DNA of 21,082 nt from DATKWV01 sp035529405. Lineage in GTDB: Bacteria; Planctomycetota; Phycisphaerae; Sedimentisphaerales; Anaerobacaceae. The DNA lies in assembly GCA_035529405.1 (NCBI GenBank), contig DATKWV010000147.1:1-21082 (forward strand), given 5' to 3'. Below are positions 6,194-14,700 of the stretch, piece by piece (position 1 is the stretch's first letter; the number at the start of each line of letters is the position of its first letter). A program made the position numbers and the translations under genes. The notes below the pieces were generated by a model. That model was not told where the DNA came from. It did no database searches and saw only the letters and a program-made list of their open reading frames with translations.

Positions 6194-7804
6194 TTAATGC
6201 TTGAAGTGTCTTTTGCCGGTAAAGACCATCGCGATACCGTGTTTGTCGGCGGATGCGATAACTTCGTTGTCTTTTTTTGAGCCGCCGGGCTGAACAATGC
6301 ACGCCACACCCGCTTTTGCGGCGTTCTCAACATTATCGGCGAAAGGCAAAAAGGCGTCGCTGGCCATCGATGAGCCTTTGCAATCGTCGCCGGCCAGCTC
6401 GATTGCAATAAGGCCGGCCCGGGAACGATTCATCTGGCCTGCACCGACACCCACAAGTTTTTTGCTCTTTGTCAGTACTATGGCATTGCTCTTGGTATGT
6501 TTGCAGATAATCCAGCCAACCCTCAAATCCTCAAGCTGCTCGGCGCTGGGACGTTTTTGGGTGGGGTAACTGAGCTGTTCCTGCTCCCAGCCGGCCAAGT
6601 CACGGCTTTGCAGAAGCAGCCCCCCAACCACACAGCGCACGTCAAATTCATTCGCATCTGTCGCACCGGCACCAACCGGGCCTGTTTCCATCAGCCTTAC
6701 CCTGCCGCCCCATGTCTTTAGGGTCCTGATTATTTCCACGGCCTCGGTTTCGAATTCAGGCGCCAAAATCACCTCTGCGAAAAACCCGCCTGCCCCTCTT
6801 GACCTGCCGAATCTGCTGTAAGAGTCCATAATCATACTCGCCAACTCCACATCCACCGCCCTGTTCAGCGCTACTATACCGCCAAATGCGCTGACAACAT
6901 CACCCTCGTATGCCTTTCGATATGCCTGGCGGATGTCCTCGTCAATCGCACAGCCGCACGGGTTAAGGTGCTTGACTATAACAGCCGCAGGCTCGTTGAA
7001 TGCCTTCACCAGCTCAATCGCCGCATTGGCATCCAGCAGGTTGTTGAAGCTTGGTTCGGCGCCGCCATCCAGCAGGCGCGCATTGCTTACAGACAGTTCC
7101 GAACCGGCGGCAAGCCTGTAAAAGGCCCCGCTTTGATGCGGGTTTTCCCCGTAACGAAGCGACATACCTTTTTTAAGCGCAATTGAAATCCTGTCGGGGT
7201 ACTGTACGCCGGCCCTGCTGTTAAGGTACTTCGCTATGGCCGCATCGTACCAGGCGGTCAGGCCGAAAGCTGTTCGCGCAAGGTCGCTGCGCATTTCTTC
7301 GCTTATACATCCGTTGTGTTCCTGCATATAAGCTGTTACTGTATCGTACTGGCCGGGGTCGGTGACAACTGTAACGAACTTATGATTCTTGGCAGCCGAG
7401 CGTATCATGCTCGGGCCGCCTATATCAATATTTTCTATCGCGTCCTGCAGTGTACAATTGCTGGCTTGTACGGTTTCCTCGAATGGGTAGAGATTCACGC
7501 ATACCAGGTCTATAGGCTCGATACCGTGTTCGGCCATTGCAGCGACGTGTTCGGCCTTGTCACGAACAGCCAAAAGACCGCCGTGAATTTTCGGATGAAG
7601 GGTCTTGACCCTGCCGTCCATCATCTCCCCGAAACCGGTAACAGACTCTATGCTGACAACTTCGATACCCGCGTCCGCCAGCTTCCTGGCGGTACCGCCG
7701 GTGCTGATTATCTTGACACCCATCTCGCTGAGCCTGCCGGCAAAATCAACAATCCCTTTCTTTTCCGACACGCTTATCAACGCCGTATTAATTTTCACGT
7801 CCAT
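6194..7804 (-). CDS. purH: Bifunctional AICAR transformylase/IMP cyclohydrolase
   Basis: 536 residues, full length. It catalyses the last two steps of de novo purine synthesis, AICAR to FAICAR with 10-formyl-tetrahydrofolate and then ring closure to IMP; cytoplasmic. The N-terminal MGS-like cyclohydrolase domain shows NTALISVSEKKGIVDFAGRL, the phosphate-binding STGGTAR at residues 34-40, and the MDGRVKTLHPKIHGGLL segment. The transformylase half shows SLRYGENPHQ and the catalytic Lys-His pair in VKHLNPCGCA at about residues 278-279, then SDAFLPFADNVE and the C-terminal GIAMVFTGKRHFKH. A purine-rich GAGGAAAAGAG precedes the ATG. The upstream neighbour is the beta-propeller gene 83 bases away on the same strand. 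A second copy of its last 56 bases lies at 5735-5790. Confidence 0.97.
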   Translation of the reverse strand: MDVKINTALISVSEKKGIVDFAGRLSEMGVKIISTGGTARKLADAGIEVVSIESVTGFGEMMDGRVKTLHPKIHGGLLAVRDKAEHVAAMAEHGIEPIDLVCVNLYPFEETVQASNCTLQDAIENIDIGGPSMIRSAAKNHKFVTVVTDPGQYDTVTAYMQEHNGCISEEMRSDLARTAFGLTAWYDAAIAKYLNSRAGVQYPDRISIALKKGMSLRYGENPHQSGAFYRLAAGSELSVSNARLLDGGAEPSFNNLLDANAAIELVKAFNEPAAVIVKHLNPCGCAIDEDIRQAYRKAYEGDVVSAFGGIVALNRAVDVELASMIMDSYSRFGRSRGAGGFFAEVILAPEFETEAVEIIRTLKTWGGRVRLMETGPVGAGATDANEFDVRCVVGGLLLQSRDLAGWEQEQLSYPTQKRPSAEQLEDLRVGWIICKHTKSNAIVLTKSKKLVGVGAGQMNRSRAGLIAIELAGDDCKGSSMASDAFLPFADNVENAAKAGVACIVQPGGSKKDNEVIASADKHGIAMVFTGKRHFKH

Positions 7805-7887
7805 TTGAATCTCTTTTCCTCAATAACATTTAATATCTATTTCCAATTCGACGCACCTTTGACACACATAAAAACCAAAACGCCCGC

Positions 7888-8994
7888 TTACTCAACGCTC
7901 TCTATGCACATAATGTTGCCTTTGTTATCACCCACATAAATCTTCGAATCCGCAACATTGGCAGCGTATCGGTTGACCGGCGCAAAGTTAATTGAATACC
8001 GCCGCCTGCCGCTGCTGTTGTCCATAACGACCATTTCACCGTTTTTTGTAATCACGTAGCTTTTTGCCCCGCGCTGCGCCAGCATCTCAACACCGTCCTG
8101 CACCTGCCATAAGGCCCTGCCGTTCTCGGCCGACAAGGCTGCAAGGCCCTTGCCGCGAATAATCTGATATACCGTGTCGCCGGTTACACGGGGACTGCTG
8201 TCAAGTATCGCTTCGGTCTGGTATCTCCAGACAAGTCTTCCGGTAACTGTATCGATTCTGTAAACATTGGTGTCTCTGCTGGCAAAAAACAGGCCCTCCC
8301 CGCTTCTTACAATCGGACCAACGATTCCGTCAGCGGCATCGAACTGCCAAAGCCGCTTTGGCTGGTCAGGCGTTATACTTATGCACATGCCCGAATCTGT
8401 GCCGAATACAACGAAACTGTCATCGGCGTAAATCGAAGTAATCAGCGACTCGTTCTCAGCGGCAGCCTCGAATATCTGTACCTTGTCTTCGGCTCGCAGC
8501 GTATGCAGCCGCCTGTCACTGCAGCCGACATAAAAGTAAGTACTGTTACGTGCCAGGGGACAAATTATACCCAGTCTCATACGTTTGCTTTCGAGGACCA
8601 TCCCCGACTCGGAATCCAGTTCAACTATTTTGCCGCCGATGACAGAAAAAAGCCGGTCTTCGTAGTGACCCAGACCCAGCATTGCAAAATCCGGTTCCGT
8701 TACAGGCCTGCTGAATATTATACGCCCGTTACCACGGTCCAGAGAAACCATATAGCTAAGGTCGCTCAAAGCGTAGATACGGTTACCGAGGATAGTTAAG
8801 CGCTCAAGACTTTCATTTGCTTTTATTGGCAGCTTGCTCTGCCAGACTATTCTTAAACCCCCCGCGCTTAGAAGCTGCGGCCGAACAAGTGCCGAATCGC
8901 CGGCCTGGCCTGCAAAACCATCACCGCCCGCCAATAAAACACCCATACAAAAATACAAAAACAATCTTTGTCGCAGCATCCTTATCATTTTCAT
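7888..8994 (-). CDS. Secreted PQQ-like beta-propeller protein
   Basis: 368 residues. An N-terminal signal (hydrophobic LFLYFCMGVLLAGGDGFAG after a basic start) points to export; a lipobox is not convincing. The body is a chain of repeats of the form 'V-x-x-L-D-x-x-x-G-x-x-x-W', e.g. YMVSLDRGNGRIIF, KIVELDSESGMVL, NVYRIDTVTGRLVWRYQT, GLAALSAENGRALWQVQD and EMVVMDNSSGRRRYSI, which form the blades of a PQQ-like (BamB-like) beta-propeller, probably 7-8 blades. Such domains mostly serve as protein interaction scaffolds; no enzymatic residues or PQQ-enzyme hallmarks are seen, so BamB itself is not claimed. GTGAGGG is placed before the chosen ATG at 8994; ATGs at 8988 and 8979 are alternatives. It is sandwiched between a small unknown gene and purH. 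Confidence 0.88.
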   Translation of the reverse strand: MKMIRMLRQRLFLYFCMGVLLAGGDGFAGQAGDSALVRPQLLSAGGLRIVWQSKLPIKANESLERLTILGNRIYALSDLSYMVSLDRGNGRIIFSRPVTEPDFAMLGLGHYEDRLFSVIGGKIVELDSESGMVLESKRMRLGIICPLARNSTYFYVGCSDRRLHTLRAEDKVQIFEAAAENESLITSIYADDSFVVFGTDSGMCISITPDQPKRLWQFDAADGIVGPIVRSGEGLFFASRDTNVYRIDTVTGRLVWRYQTEAILDSSPRVTGDTVYQIIRGKGLAALSAENGRALWQVQDGVEMLAQRGAKSYVITKNGEMVVMDNSSGRRRYSINFAPVNRYAANVADSKIYVGDNKGNIMCIESVE

Positions 8995-9012
8995 AAACCC
9001 TCACAAAATCAA

Positions 9013-9068
9013 TTGATTATTGACTATTGATTATTCAACCTTCTGTTTTCTGTCATCGGCCTTCTTCT
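9013..9068. repeat. Degenerate heptamer tandem array, 8 units
   Basis: The short spacer between the small unknown gene and the beta-propeller gene is almost entirely heptameric: ttgatta, ttgacta, ttgatta, ttcaacc, ttctgtt, ttctgtc and two looser units. The array touches the stop codon of the gene at 9070 and reaches within about 18 bases of the next start, so it would be transcribed if the two genes form one operon. Confidence 0.65.
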
Positions 9069-9069
9069 T

Positions 9070-9366
9070 TTAAGAAAGTTCCACATAGTCAGCTAAATCA
9101 ACCTCATGTTCGTTCTCGAACCGCAGCATCTGCTCTATCCGCTCTATATCGTCCTGTATGCGGTTAGCCAGCTTGAATATGTAGGGCTTACCAGCCAATC
9201 GATTCCGCAGGTCATCGAGCATAGGCTCCCAACTGCCGCCGTAAAGCTGTGATTTGAGAACCACGAGCATGCGGTGCTCCTCGCTGAGACCATCAACAAA
9301 AGTGCTCACCGCCTGGCTTATAGTTTTTTTGCCGCCTTTATCGCTGTTTTCTGTTGACTGGGCCAT
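9070..9366 (-). CDS. Small helical protein of unknown function
   Basis: 98 residues from the ATG at 9366, preferred because TAAGG lies about 10 bases upstream; a GTG four codons earlier (9378) would leave no room for a ribosome binding site. No signal peptide or membrane segment. The sequence is charged and predicted helical: KKTISQAVSTFVDGLSEEHR, then LYGGSWEPMLDDLRNRLAGK, then ANRIQDDIERIEQMLRFENE. I do not recognise a family. The first gene of a minus-strand run with the beta-propeller and purH, divergent from the symporter, so the 233-base gap to 9600 should hold both promoters. Confidence 0.7.
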   Translation of the reverse strand: MAQSTENSDKGGKKTISQAVSTFVDGLSEEHRMLVVLKSQLYGGSWEPMLDDLRNRLAGKPYIFKLANRIQDDIERIEQMLRFENEHEVDLADYVELS

Positions 9367-9506
9367 CTGCACTGACACCTTAGATTATGCCAAATACTAA
9401 CGGCCAGGGTACGCATTTGCAACAAATTTCCCGCAATTACCGGCTTATCTCGCCTGATAAATGCCTCTGCCGCTGCCGGATGCACCAATTTAATTGCCCG
9501 GATGTG

Positions 9507-9535
9507 TTGACAAGTAAAGCTTACACGATTAAATT
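9507..9535 (+). promoter_or_regulatory. Putative sigma-70-type promoter of the symporter gene
   Basis: A consensus TTGACA at 9507-9512 is followed after exactly 17 bases by TAAATT at 9530-9535 (4 of 6 matches to TATAAT). Transcription would start near 9542, giving a leader of about 58 bases with GGAGG at 9590-9594 and ATG at 9600. This also argues against the longer reading that starts upstream at 9387. Confidence 0.5.
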
Positions 9536-9599
9536 ATCCAGCCAGAGACAAACCGCTGGTGCAGTCAGGTTGAACCATATTTTTGATTTGGAGGTAATC

Positions 9600-11189
9600 A
9601 TGAAAATACAGCTGACACCTCTGGAAATAGGAATTTTTATAGCATATCTTCTGGCGGTAATCGCCATAGGTTTCTATTCGGGCCGAAAAGGCAAGGAAAG
9701 CACCTCATATTTCTTCCTGGCGGGCCGCGGATTACCCTGGTTCGTCATAGGTTTTTCGCTGATTGCCTCCAGCATCAGCACCGAGCAATTCCTCGGAGAG
9801 GTGGGTTTTGGCTATAAATACGGTATGGCTGTGTGCAACTGGGAGTGGCTTGTCTGGCCGGCACAGGCAATGCTGTTGTTTTTCTTTCTGCCTATATACC
9901 TTAAAAGCAAAATCTACACGGTACCGGAGTATTTAGGCAAACGTTTCGGCCAGCTTTCGGGAACCGCCTTTGCCGTGGTCTGCATTATTATGTACCTGGT
10001 TATAAACCTGCCGCTGGTTCTGTATTCCGGCGGGTTTCTCATGGAGTCAATCTTCGGCATACCCAAATACTGGGCTGTCGTGATACTGGTAATCGCTGCC
10101 GGCTCTTATACCATTTTTGGCGGCTTAAGTGCCGTAGCCTGGGTGGACCTGTTCAACGGAGTATTGTTGATTGGCGGAGGACTTTTCGTTTTCGTTCTGG
10201 GAGTAATGGCGGTGCCGGGCGGGATAAGCGAGATTGTCGGACCGGCCACAAGCGACAGGGCGCACCTGATGCTGTCCGCCGACCACCCCGACCTTCCCTG
10301 GACCGGTATGCTCACCGTGGCACTGGTTACCGGCGGCTTCTATTATTCCACCAACCAGTTTATAACCCAGAGATGTCTGGCGGCAAAGACCGAATGGCAC
10401 GGTAAGATGGGCATAGTGTTGGCCGCCTTTCTGGCCATTCCGCTTGCGCTTAGCGTAACCTGGCCCGGTATGATTGCTTATGCCCTTAACCCCAATCTTG
10501 AAAACGTCGACCACGCCTATCCTTACCTTATCAGTCACCTGGTTCCCATCGGTATGCGCGGTATAGTTTTCGCCGCTTTAATAGGCGCAATAATGTCCAC
10601 CGTCGATTCACTGGTTAATTCGACCTCATCTCTGCTTACTATGGACATATACAAAAAACTTATTCGCAGGGACGCTTCCGACAGAAGCTGTGTAAAGTTC
10701 GCCCAGATAATCGGCTTTTTTATATTGGTTTTCGCCGCCGCCTGGACGCCCATAGTTGAGATATTCCCGTCTATCTTTTCTTATGTCCAGGAGTGCTGGA
10801 CACTGATGATGGCGCCCTGCATGGCGGTCTTTATCCTTGCCATATTCTGGAAAAAAGCCACCAATACCGCTGCGGTTGCCACGCTGTTTCTGGCTATTCC
10901 TATGTTGGCGTTGGTTTTTATACGACAGTCTTTCGGGATTCTGGCAGCGATAAATGTCTTTAACCTCGGCGGTATTGTTTTTATTATCTCTTTGGGGTTC
11001 ATGATTGTGGTCAGCCTGTTTTCCAGGCCCGTCGAACCACAAAGGCTGGACGCCACTATCTGGAAACCCAGTATGCTCAAAATACCGAAGGAGGAATTAG
11101 CACACGGCTGCCCCTGGTGGAAATCGACAGGTTTCTGGTTCGCCATTGTGGTATTGTGTTTCGTGATTATATACGTAAAATTCTGGTAA
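9600..11189 (+). CDS. Sodium:solute symporter (SSS/SLC5 family)
   Basis: 529 residues with ATG at 9600, chosen because GGAGG is 5 bases upstream and the protein then begins with its first membrane helix (PLEIGIFIAYLLAVIAIGFY). Inner-membrane secondary transporter that couples solute uptake to sodium. Family marks are GRKGKESTSYFFLAGRGLPW, the sodium/substrate-site segment IASSISTEQFLGEVGFGYKYG, WPAQAMLLFFFLPIYLKSKIYTVPEYLGKRFG in sequence after it (helices 3-4), and ALIGAIMSTVDSLVNSTSSL (helix 8-9 region with the conserved S-T-x-D-S). About 13-14 hydrophobic segments are visible. The substrate cannot be fixed from sequence; the 'SSxSTEQF' variant resembles sugar-type transporters such as those in polysaccharide-use loci, and the adjoining exoprotein genes fit a sugar, but this is inference. 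Convergent with the gene fragment at 11279. Confidence 0.92.
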   Translation: MKIQLTPLEIGIFIAYLLAVIAIGFYSGRKGKESTSYFFLAGRGLPWFVIGFSLIASSISTEQFLGEVGFGYKYGMAVCNWEWLVWPAQAMLLFFFLPIYLKSKIYTVPEYLGKRFGQLSGTAFAVVCIIMYLVINLPLVLYSGGFLMESIFGIPKYWAVVILVIAAGSYTIFGGLSAVAWVDLFNGVLLIGGGLFVFVLGVMAVPGGISEIVGPATSDRAHLMLSADHPDLPWTGMLTVALVTGGFYYSTNQFITQRCLAAKTEWHGKMGIVLAAFLAIPLALSVTWPGMIAYALNPNLENVDHAYPYLISHLVPIGMRGIVFAALIGAIMSTVDSLVNSTSSLLTMDIYKKLIRRDASDRSCVKFAQIIGFFILVFAAAWTPIVEIFPSIFSYVQECWTLMMAPCMAVFILAIFWKKATNTAAVATLFLAIPMLALVFIRQSFGILAAINVFNLGGIVFIISLGFMIVVSLFSRPVEPQRLDATIWKPSMLKIPKEELAHGCPWWKSTGFWFAIVVLCFVIIYVKFW

Positions 11190-11278
11190 AATCTATAAGC
11201 CCGTGACAAACGAGCTTGCCGGCCCCTGGCGCCGGTAATCCCGGTCGTCGGATCGGCACTGCAATTGTGATATCCGCG

Positions 11279-11695
11279 TTACCGGCAGGCGTTCCACATA
11301 TCTTCGATAAAGTCATTGCCGTACGTATGTACATCCGTCTGGGTCTCGTAAATCACCCACCAGTCCACATAGTCAAAAAACGCATCCTGGCCCCAGAGCG
11401 GCTGGCCGTCAGGATATTCCACAGTCGGCAGGCCGTAATATGTATGGCCGTCTTCGCCGAACTTGTTCACCGTACCCGTCAGGCAGCAGCACGCGCCTGT
11501 GGTCTCTATGGGGTTTTGCATGCTCGTGTCACCCAGCACTATGCCGGCAAACAGAATCGGCCACTTTCTGCCGCTGCCGAAGCCGCCGTAAGCTCGCCAT
11601 GCGTCACCGTTATTGAGATGGCAGTAATACAGGTCTATACCCAATTGCACCATCCTGTGGATATATTCATTGCCGCTGCCGCCCCACGAAAGCCC
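11279..11695 (-). pseudogene. Orphan C-terminal piece of a secreted-protein gene
   Basis: An open frame of 138 codons to a TAA at 11279, preceded in frame by TAG at 11696-11698. Protein-like sequence starts at the very edge (LSWGGSGNEYIHRMVQLGID) ahead of the only good ATG (11653), which has no ribosome binding site, so the natural start is missing and the piece looks like the 3' end of a longer gene. It continues YGGFGSGRKWPILFAGIVLG, then NKFGEDGHTYYGLPTVEY and a Trp/Tyr-rich end. The GSGRKWPILFAG style is one I associate with large extracellular proteins of Phycisphaerae, but I cannot name the domain. The break coincides with the conserved 20-base block and hairpin that follow the neighbouring giant gene, so a recombination at that element probably removed the 5' part. 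Confidence 0.6.
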
Positions 11696-11702
11696 CTAAA
11701 CC

Positions 11703-11722
11703 AAACAACACCGGGAACCTTG
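11703..11722. repeat. 20-base block shared with 17498-17517
   Basis: The plus-strand sequence aaacaacaccgggaaccttg here and aaacaacaccggaaaccttg at 17498-17517 differ at one base. Both lie beyond the terminator-like hairpin that follows a giant exoprotein gene (10 and about 72 bases from the hairpin respectively), in the same orientation. Confidence 0.6.
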
Positions 11723-11731
11723 AAAGTAGTT

Positions 11732-11761
11732 GGGGCCCGGACTTCAGTTAGTCCAGGCCCC
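11732..11761 (-). terminator. GC-rich hairpin after the 1722-residue gene
   Basis: Arms 11732-11743 and 11750-11761 pair over 12 bases with one mismatch (allowing G-U in RNA) around a 6-base loop. It begins 37 bases after the stop codon of the giant gene. No clear U-run follows on the minus strand, so it could be a processing or stability stem instead of an intrinsic terminator. It is nearly identical, loop included, to the hairpin at 21054-21082. Confidence 0.6.
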
Positions 11762-11797
11762 AAATCTATGTCAATTGGCTGCTATAGCCTTTGACGG

Positions 11798-14700
11798 TTA
11801 TTCAATCGTAACCGTCAGAACAGGTCTTTGACTGCTTGTACTGTGGTTGGCCGTTGACACTTCATAGTACCTCTGAGGAGAATTGGTTTCGTTGATGTCA
11901 TTGTTGATTCTCAGGAATACGTAATCACCGCCTTCTGCACCGGCCGTATATTGGGCGTTGAGGTAATTCTTAAGTGCGGTATCGGCGCTGCTGCTTGTGT
12001 TGATAGTACCGGTGGATGTCGATGGTGTTACTATATCGTCCTGGATGCCGGTGGAGTTCTCGTCGCCTGTAAACGAACCCTGGTAGAAGTCACCTGACAC
12101 AACCGAACTGGTGGTACGATAATCCAGACCATGGACATCTATATTGCCCTGAGGCGTATAGTAGCCGGTACCTTCATAGTAAAACTTGAGATTGGCAGCC
12201 GTAATCGTCTGACCCTGGCCAAGTGTTGGTAATTCAAATACCAATACGAAGCAGTGGTCGTGGTCCGTATCGGCACCTCCGCTGCGGGCAGTTTCTTCGC
12301 CGCCCCACCGCACGTATCCATCACTTTCGACACTCGTATCAGCAGTGCTGCCGTTAATATCAGTCGGCTCAGCCGAAGCGTCGGTGGTAGCGGATTTCAC
12401 CGTCGAGTAGCTGGTCTCGTTGTGGTTAGTGCTCTTGTCGCGGGCCTTGACACGGTAGCTGTACTGAGTGCTTGCGCTAAGACCTGTGTCCTGATACGTA
12501 CTGCTGTCCTGCCAGGAGCTACTGTGACCGCCGCCTGCTGTACATTCGAAGTAGTATTCAACTCCGCTTGCATCCGTAGCTGTGGTCGCCGTCATTGATA
12601 TAGAGCTTGTGCCAGTCTCATAAGGCTCAGTCGCCCAGGTCATCGGGTTCGGAGCCGGAGCAGTACCGTCCTGGGTTGTAGCTGACTTGACCGTTGAGTA
12701 AGCAGTTTCATTGTGATTGCTGCTCTTGTCGCGGGCCTTGACACGGTAGCTGTACTGGGTCAGTTCACTAAGACCGGTATCGGTGTAGGTGACGCTGTCC
12801 TGCCAGGAGCTGCTATGCCCGCCGCCTGCTGTACATTCGAAGTAGTATTCAACTCCGCTTGCATCCGTAGCTGTGGTCGCCGTCATTGATATAGAGCTTG
12901 CACCGGTCGCATACGGCTCGGTTGCCCAGGTCATCGGATTCGGACTGGGAGCTGTAGTATCAGACGCAGCCTGCGTTACAAAGCTCCATATATCGCCCAT
13001 CCAGAAGCTGGTGCCGTTGACTTCGTCCACAGCCCAGTAGTAAGTCGTGTCGTAGGCCAGAAGGTTCGGGTCAAAGGCGTTCGGGTCAAATGAACTGGTA
13101 CTGTAGTTGCCCATGTACTCACTGGAAGAATGACTGGCATCGGCTACAGAGTTGTAATTGGTGCCGAGATAAACCTCGTGGTAAGCCGCATGGGCACCGG
13201 CTGTCCAGCTAAGTACCGCATCCACGCTGACGTTATTGGCATTATCGGCGGGGCTTGGGCTGCTGGCCGTAAAGACCACGCCTGAGTAAATCTCGAAGAC
13301 CTCGTCGGGGTCGAGCGTCTTGTCGAATATACGAACATCGTCTATGCGTCCGGTAAACGCCTCCGTACGCTCGGCATTACTGCCGTCATTGCCGATATCC
13401 GCAAATGTACCTATGGTGCTCAGACCCGTGTAACTGCCGGTGGCTTTCTGCGCACCATTAACATAAACGAAATAGTTGCTGCCGTTCCAGGTCAGCGCTA
13501 CGTGGTACCATGCATCGGTGCTCAGGGTCATAATACCTGTAGCCCTGGTATGAGTGTCACCAAGACCAAGGTTAAGCACCATGTCACCGTTATCCAGATA
13601 CAACTGGATTCTGTCAGCCCAGCCGCTCGGATTGGAGCTGTGGCCGAAGTAATACCTTGTACCGGACTGGGTTCCTGAAGCCCGGCCCCAAAGTGTAATA
13701 CTGCCTTGTGAGGCGGAAAGGGCACCACCAGGAATCTGGCAGCGGTCGCTCGTTGAGCTGAAACTCAATGCACCGTCCGTATGGCCGCTGCTGGTCCAGG
13801 CAGCACCGCTGACCGTACCGTCATAGCCGTTACCTGAAGAGTCCGTAGCAGTTGTGCCGCTGGTTTCATCGAGCTTCAAGTAACCCGTCGGACTCGGCGG
13901 CGGTACAACCACCGTGTCGGTAGTGGCCGACTTCAGCGTCGAATAGGCCGTTTCGTTCAGGTTGCTGCTCTTGTCGCGTGCCTTGACCTGGTAGTTATAG
14001 GTGCTATTCGAATTAAGCGCCGTATCCTCATAGCTGGTGCTGTCCTGCCAGCCGCTGTCATGACCGCCGGCTGTGGTGCAGTCGAAGTAATACTCGACGC
14101 CGCTTGTGTCTGTGGCAGTTGTCGCAGTCATGGCTATAGAAGTTGTCCCGGTGGAATGCGGCTCAGTGGCCCATGTCATCGGATTGGGACTGGGAGCGCT
14201 GCCATCCGGAGTTGTAGCTGACTTGACAGTCGAGTAAGCAGTCTCGTTCTGATTGGTACTCTTGTCGCGCGCCTTGACCCTGTAACTGTACTGGGTCAGC
14301 TCGCTAAGACCTGTATCTATGTATGTAGTACTATCCTGCCAACCGCTGTCGCTGCCGCCGCCTGCGGTGCAGTCGAAATAGTATTCCACGGCACTGTCGT
14401 CGGTAGCGGTAGTAGCAGTCATCGCCACCGATGTCGCAGAAGCTGCATAAGGCTCTGTAGCCCAGGTCATCGGGTCGGGACTGGGAGCCGTAGTATCAGG
14501 CGCGGTTTCCGTAGTTGCCGATTTTACTGTTGAATAAGCAGTCTCATTCTGATTGCCGCTTTTATCGCGTGCCTTGACGCGATAGCTGTACTGCGTCTGC
14601 TCATTCAGGCCGGTATCCTGATATGTGGTACCGTCCTGCCAGCCGCTGCTGTGCCCGCCGCCTGCGGTGCACTCGAAATAGTACTGGACACCACTTGCAT

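Noticed and set aside
9387..9599. In-frame N-terminal extension of the symporter by 71 codons
   Set aside because: The extension is basic and Cys-rich, lacks family resemblance, has no ribosome binding site, and overlaps a good promoter; GGAGG precedes the ATG at 9600.
11211..11240. Short ccggc/gccgg stem after the symporter stop as a terminator
   Set aside because: Only 5 base pairs and no U-tract on either strand.
11216..11794. Plus-strand 192-codon open frame
   Set aside because: It runs across the orphan gene tail, the 20-base block and the hairpin, and has no protein family character; the minus strand explains the coding signal.
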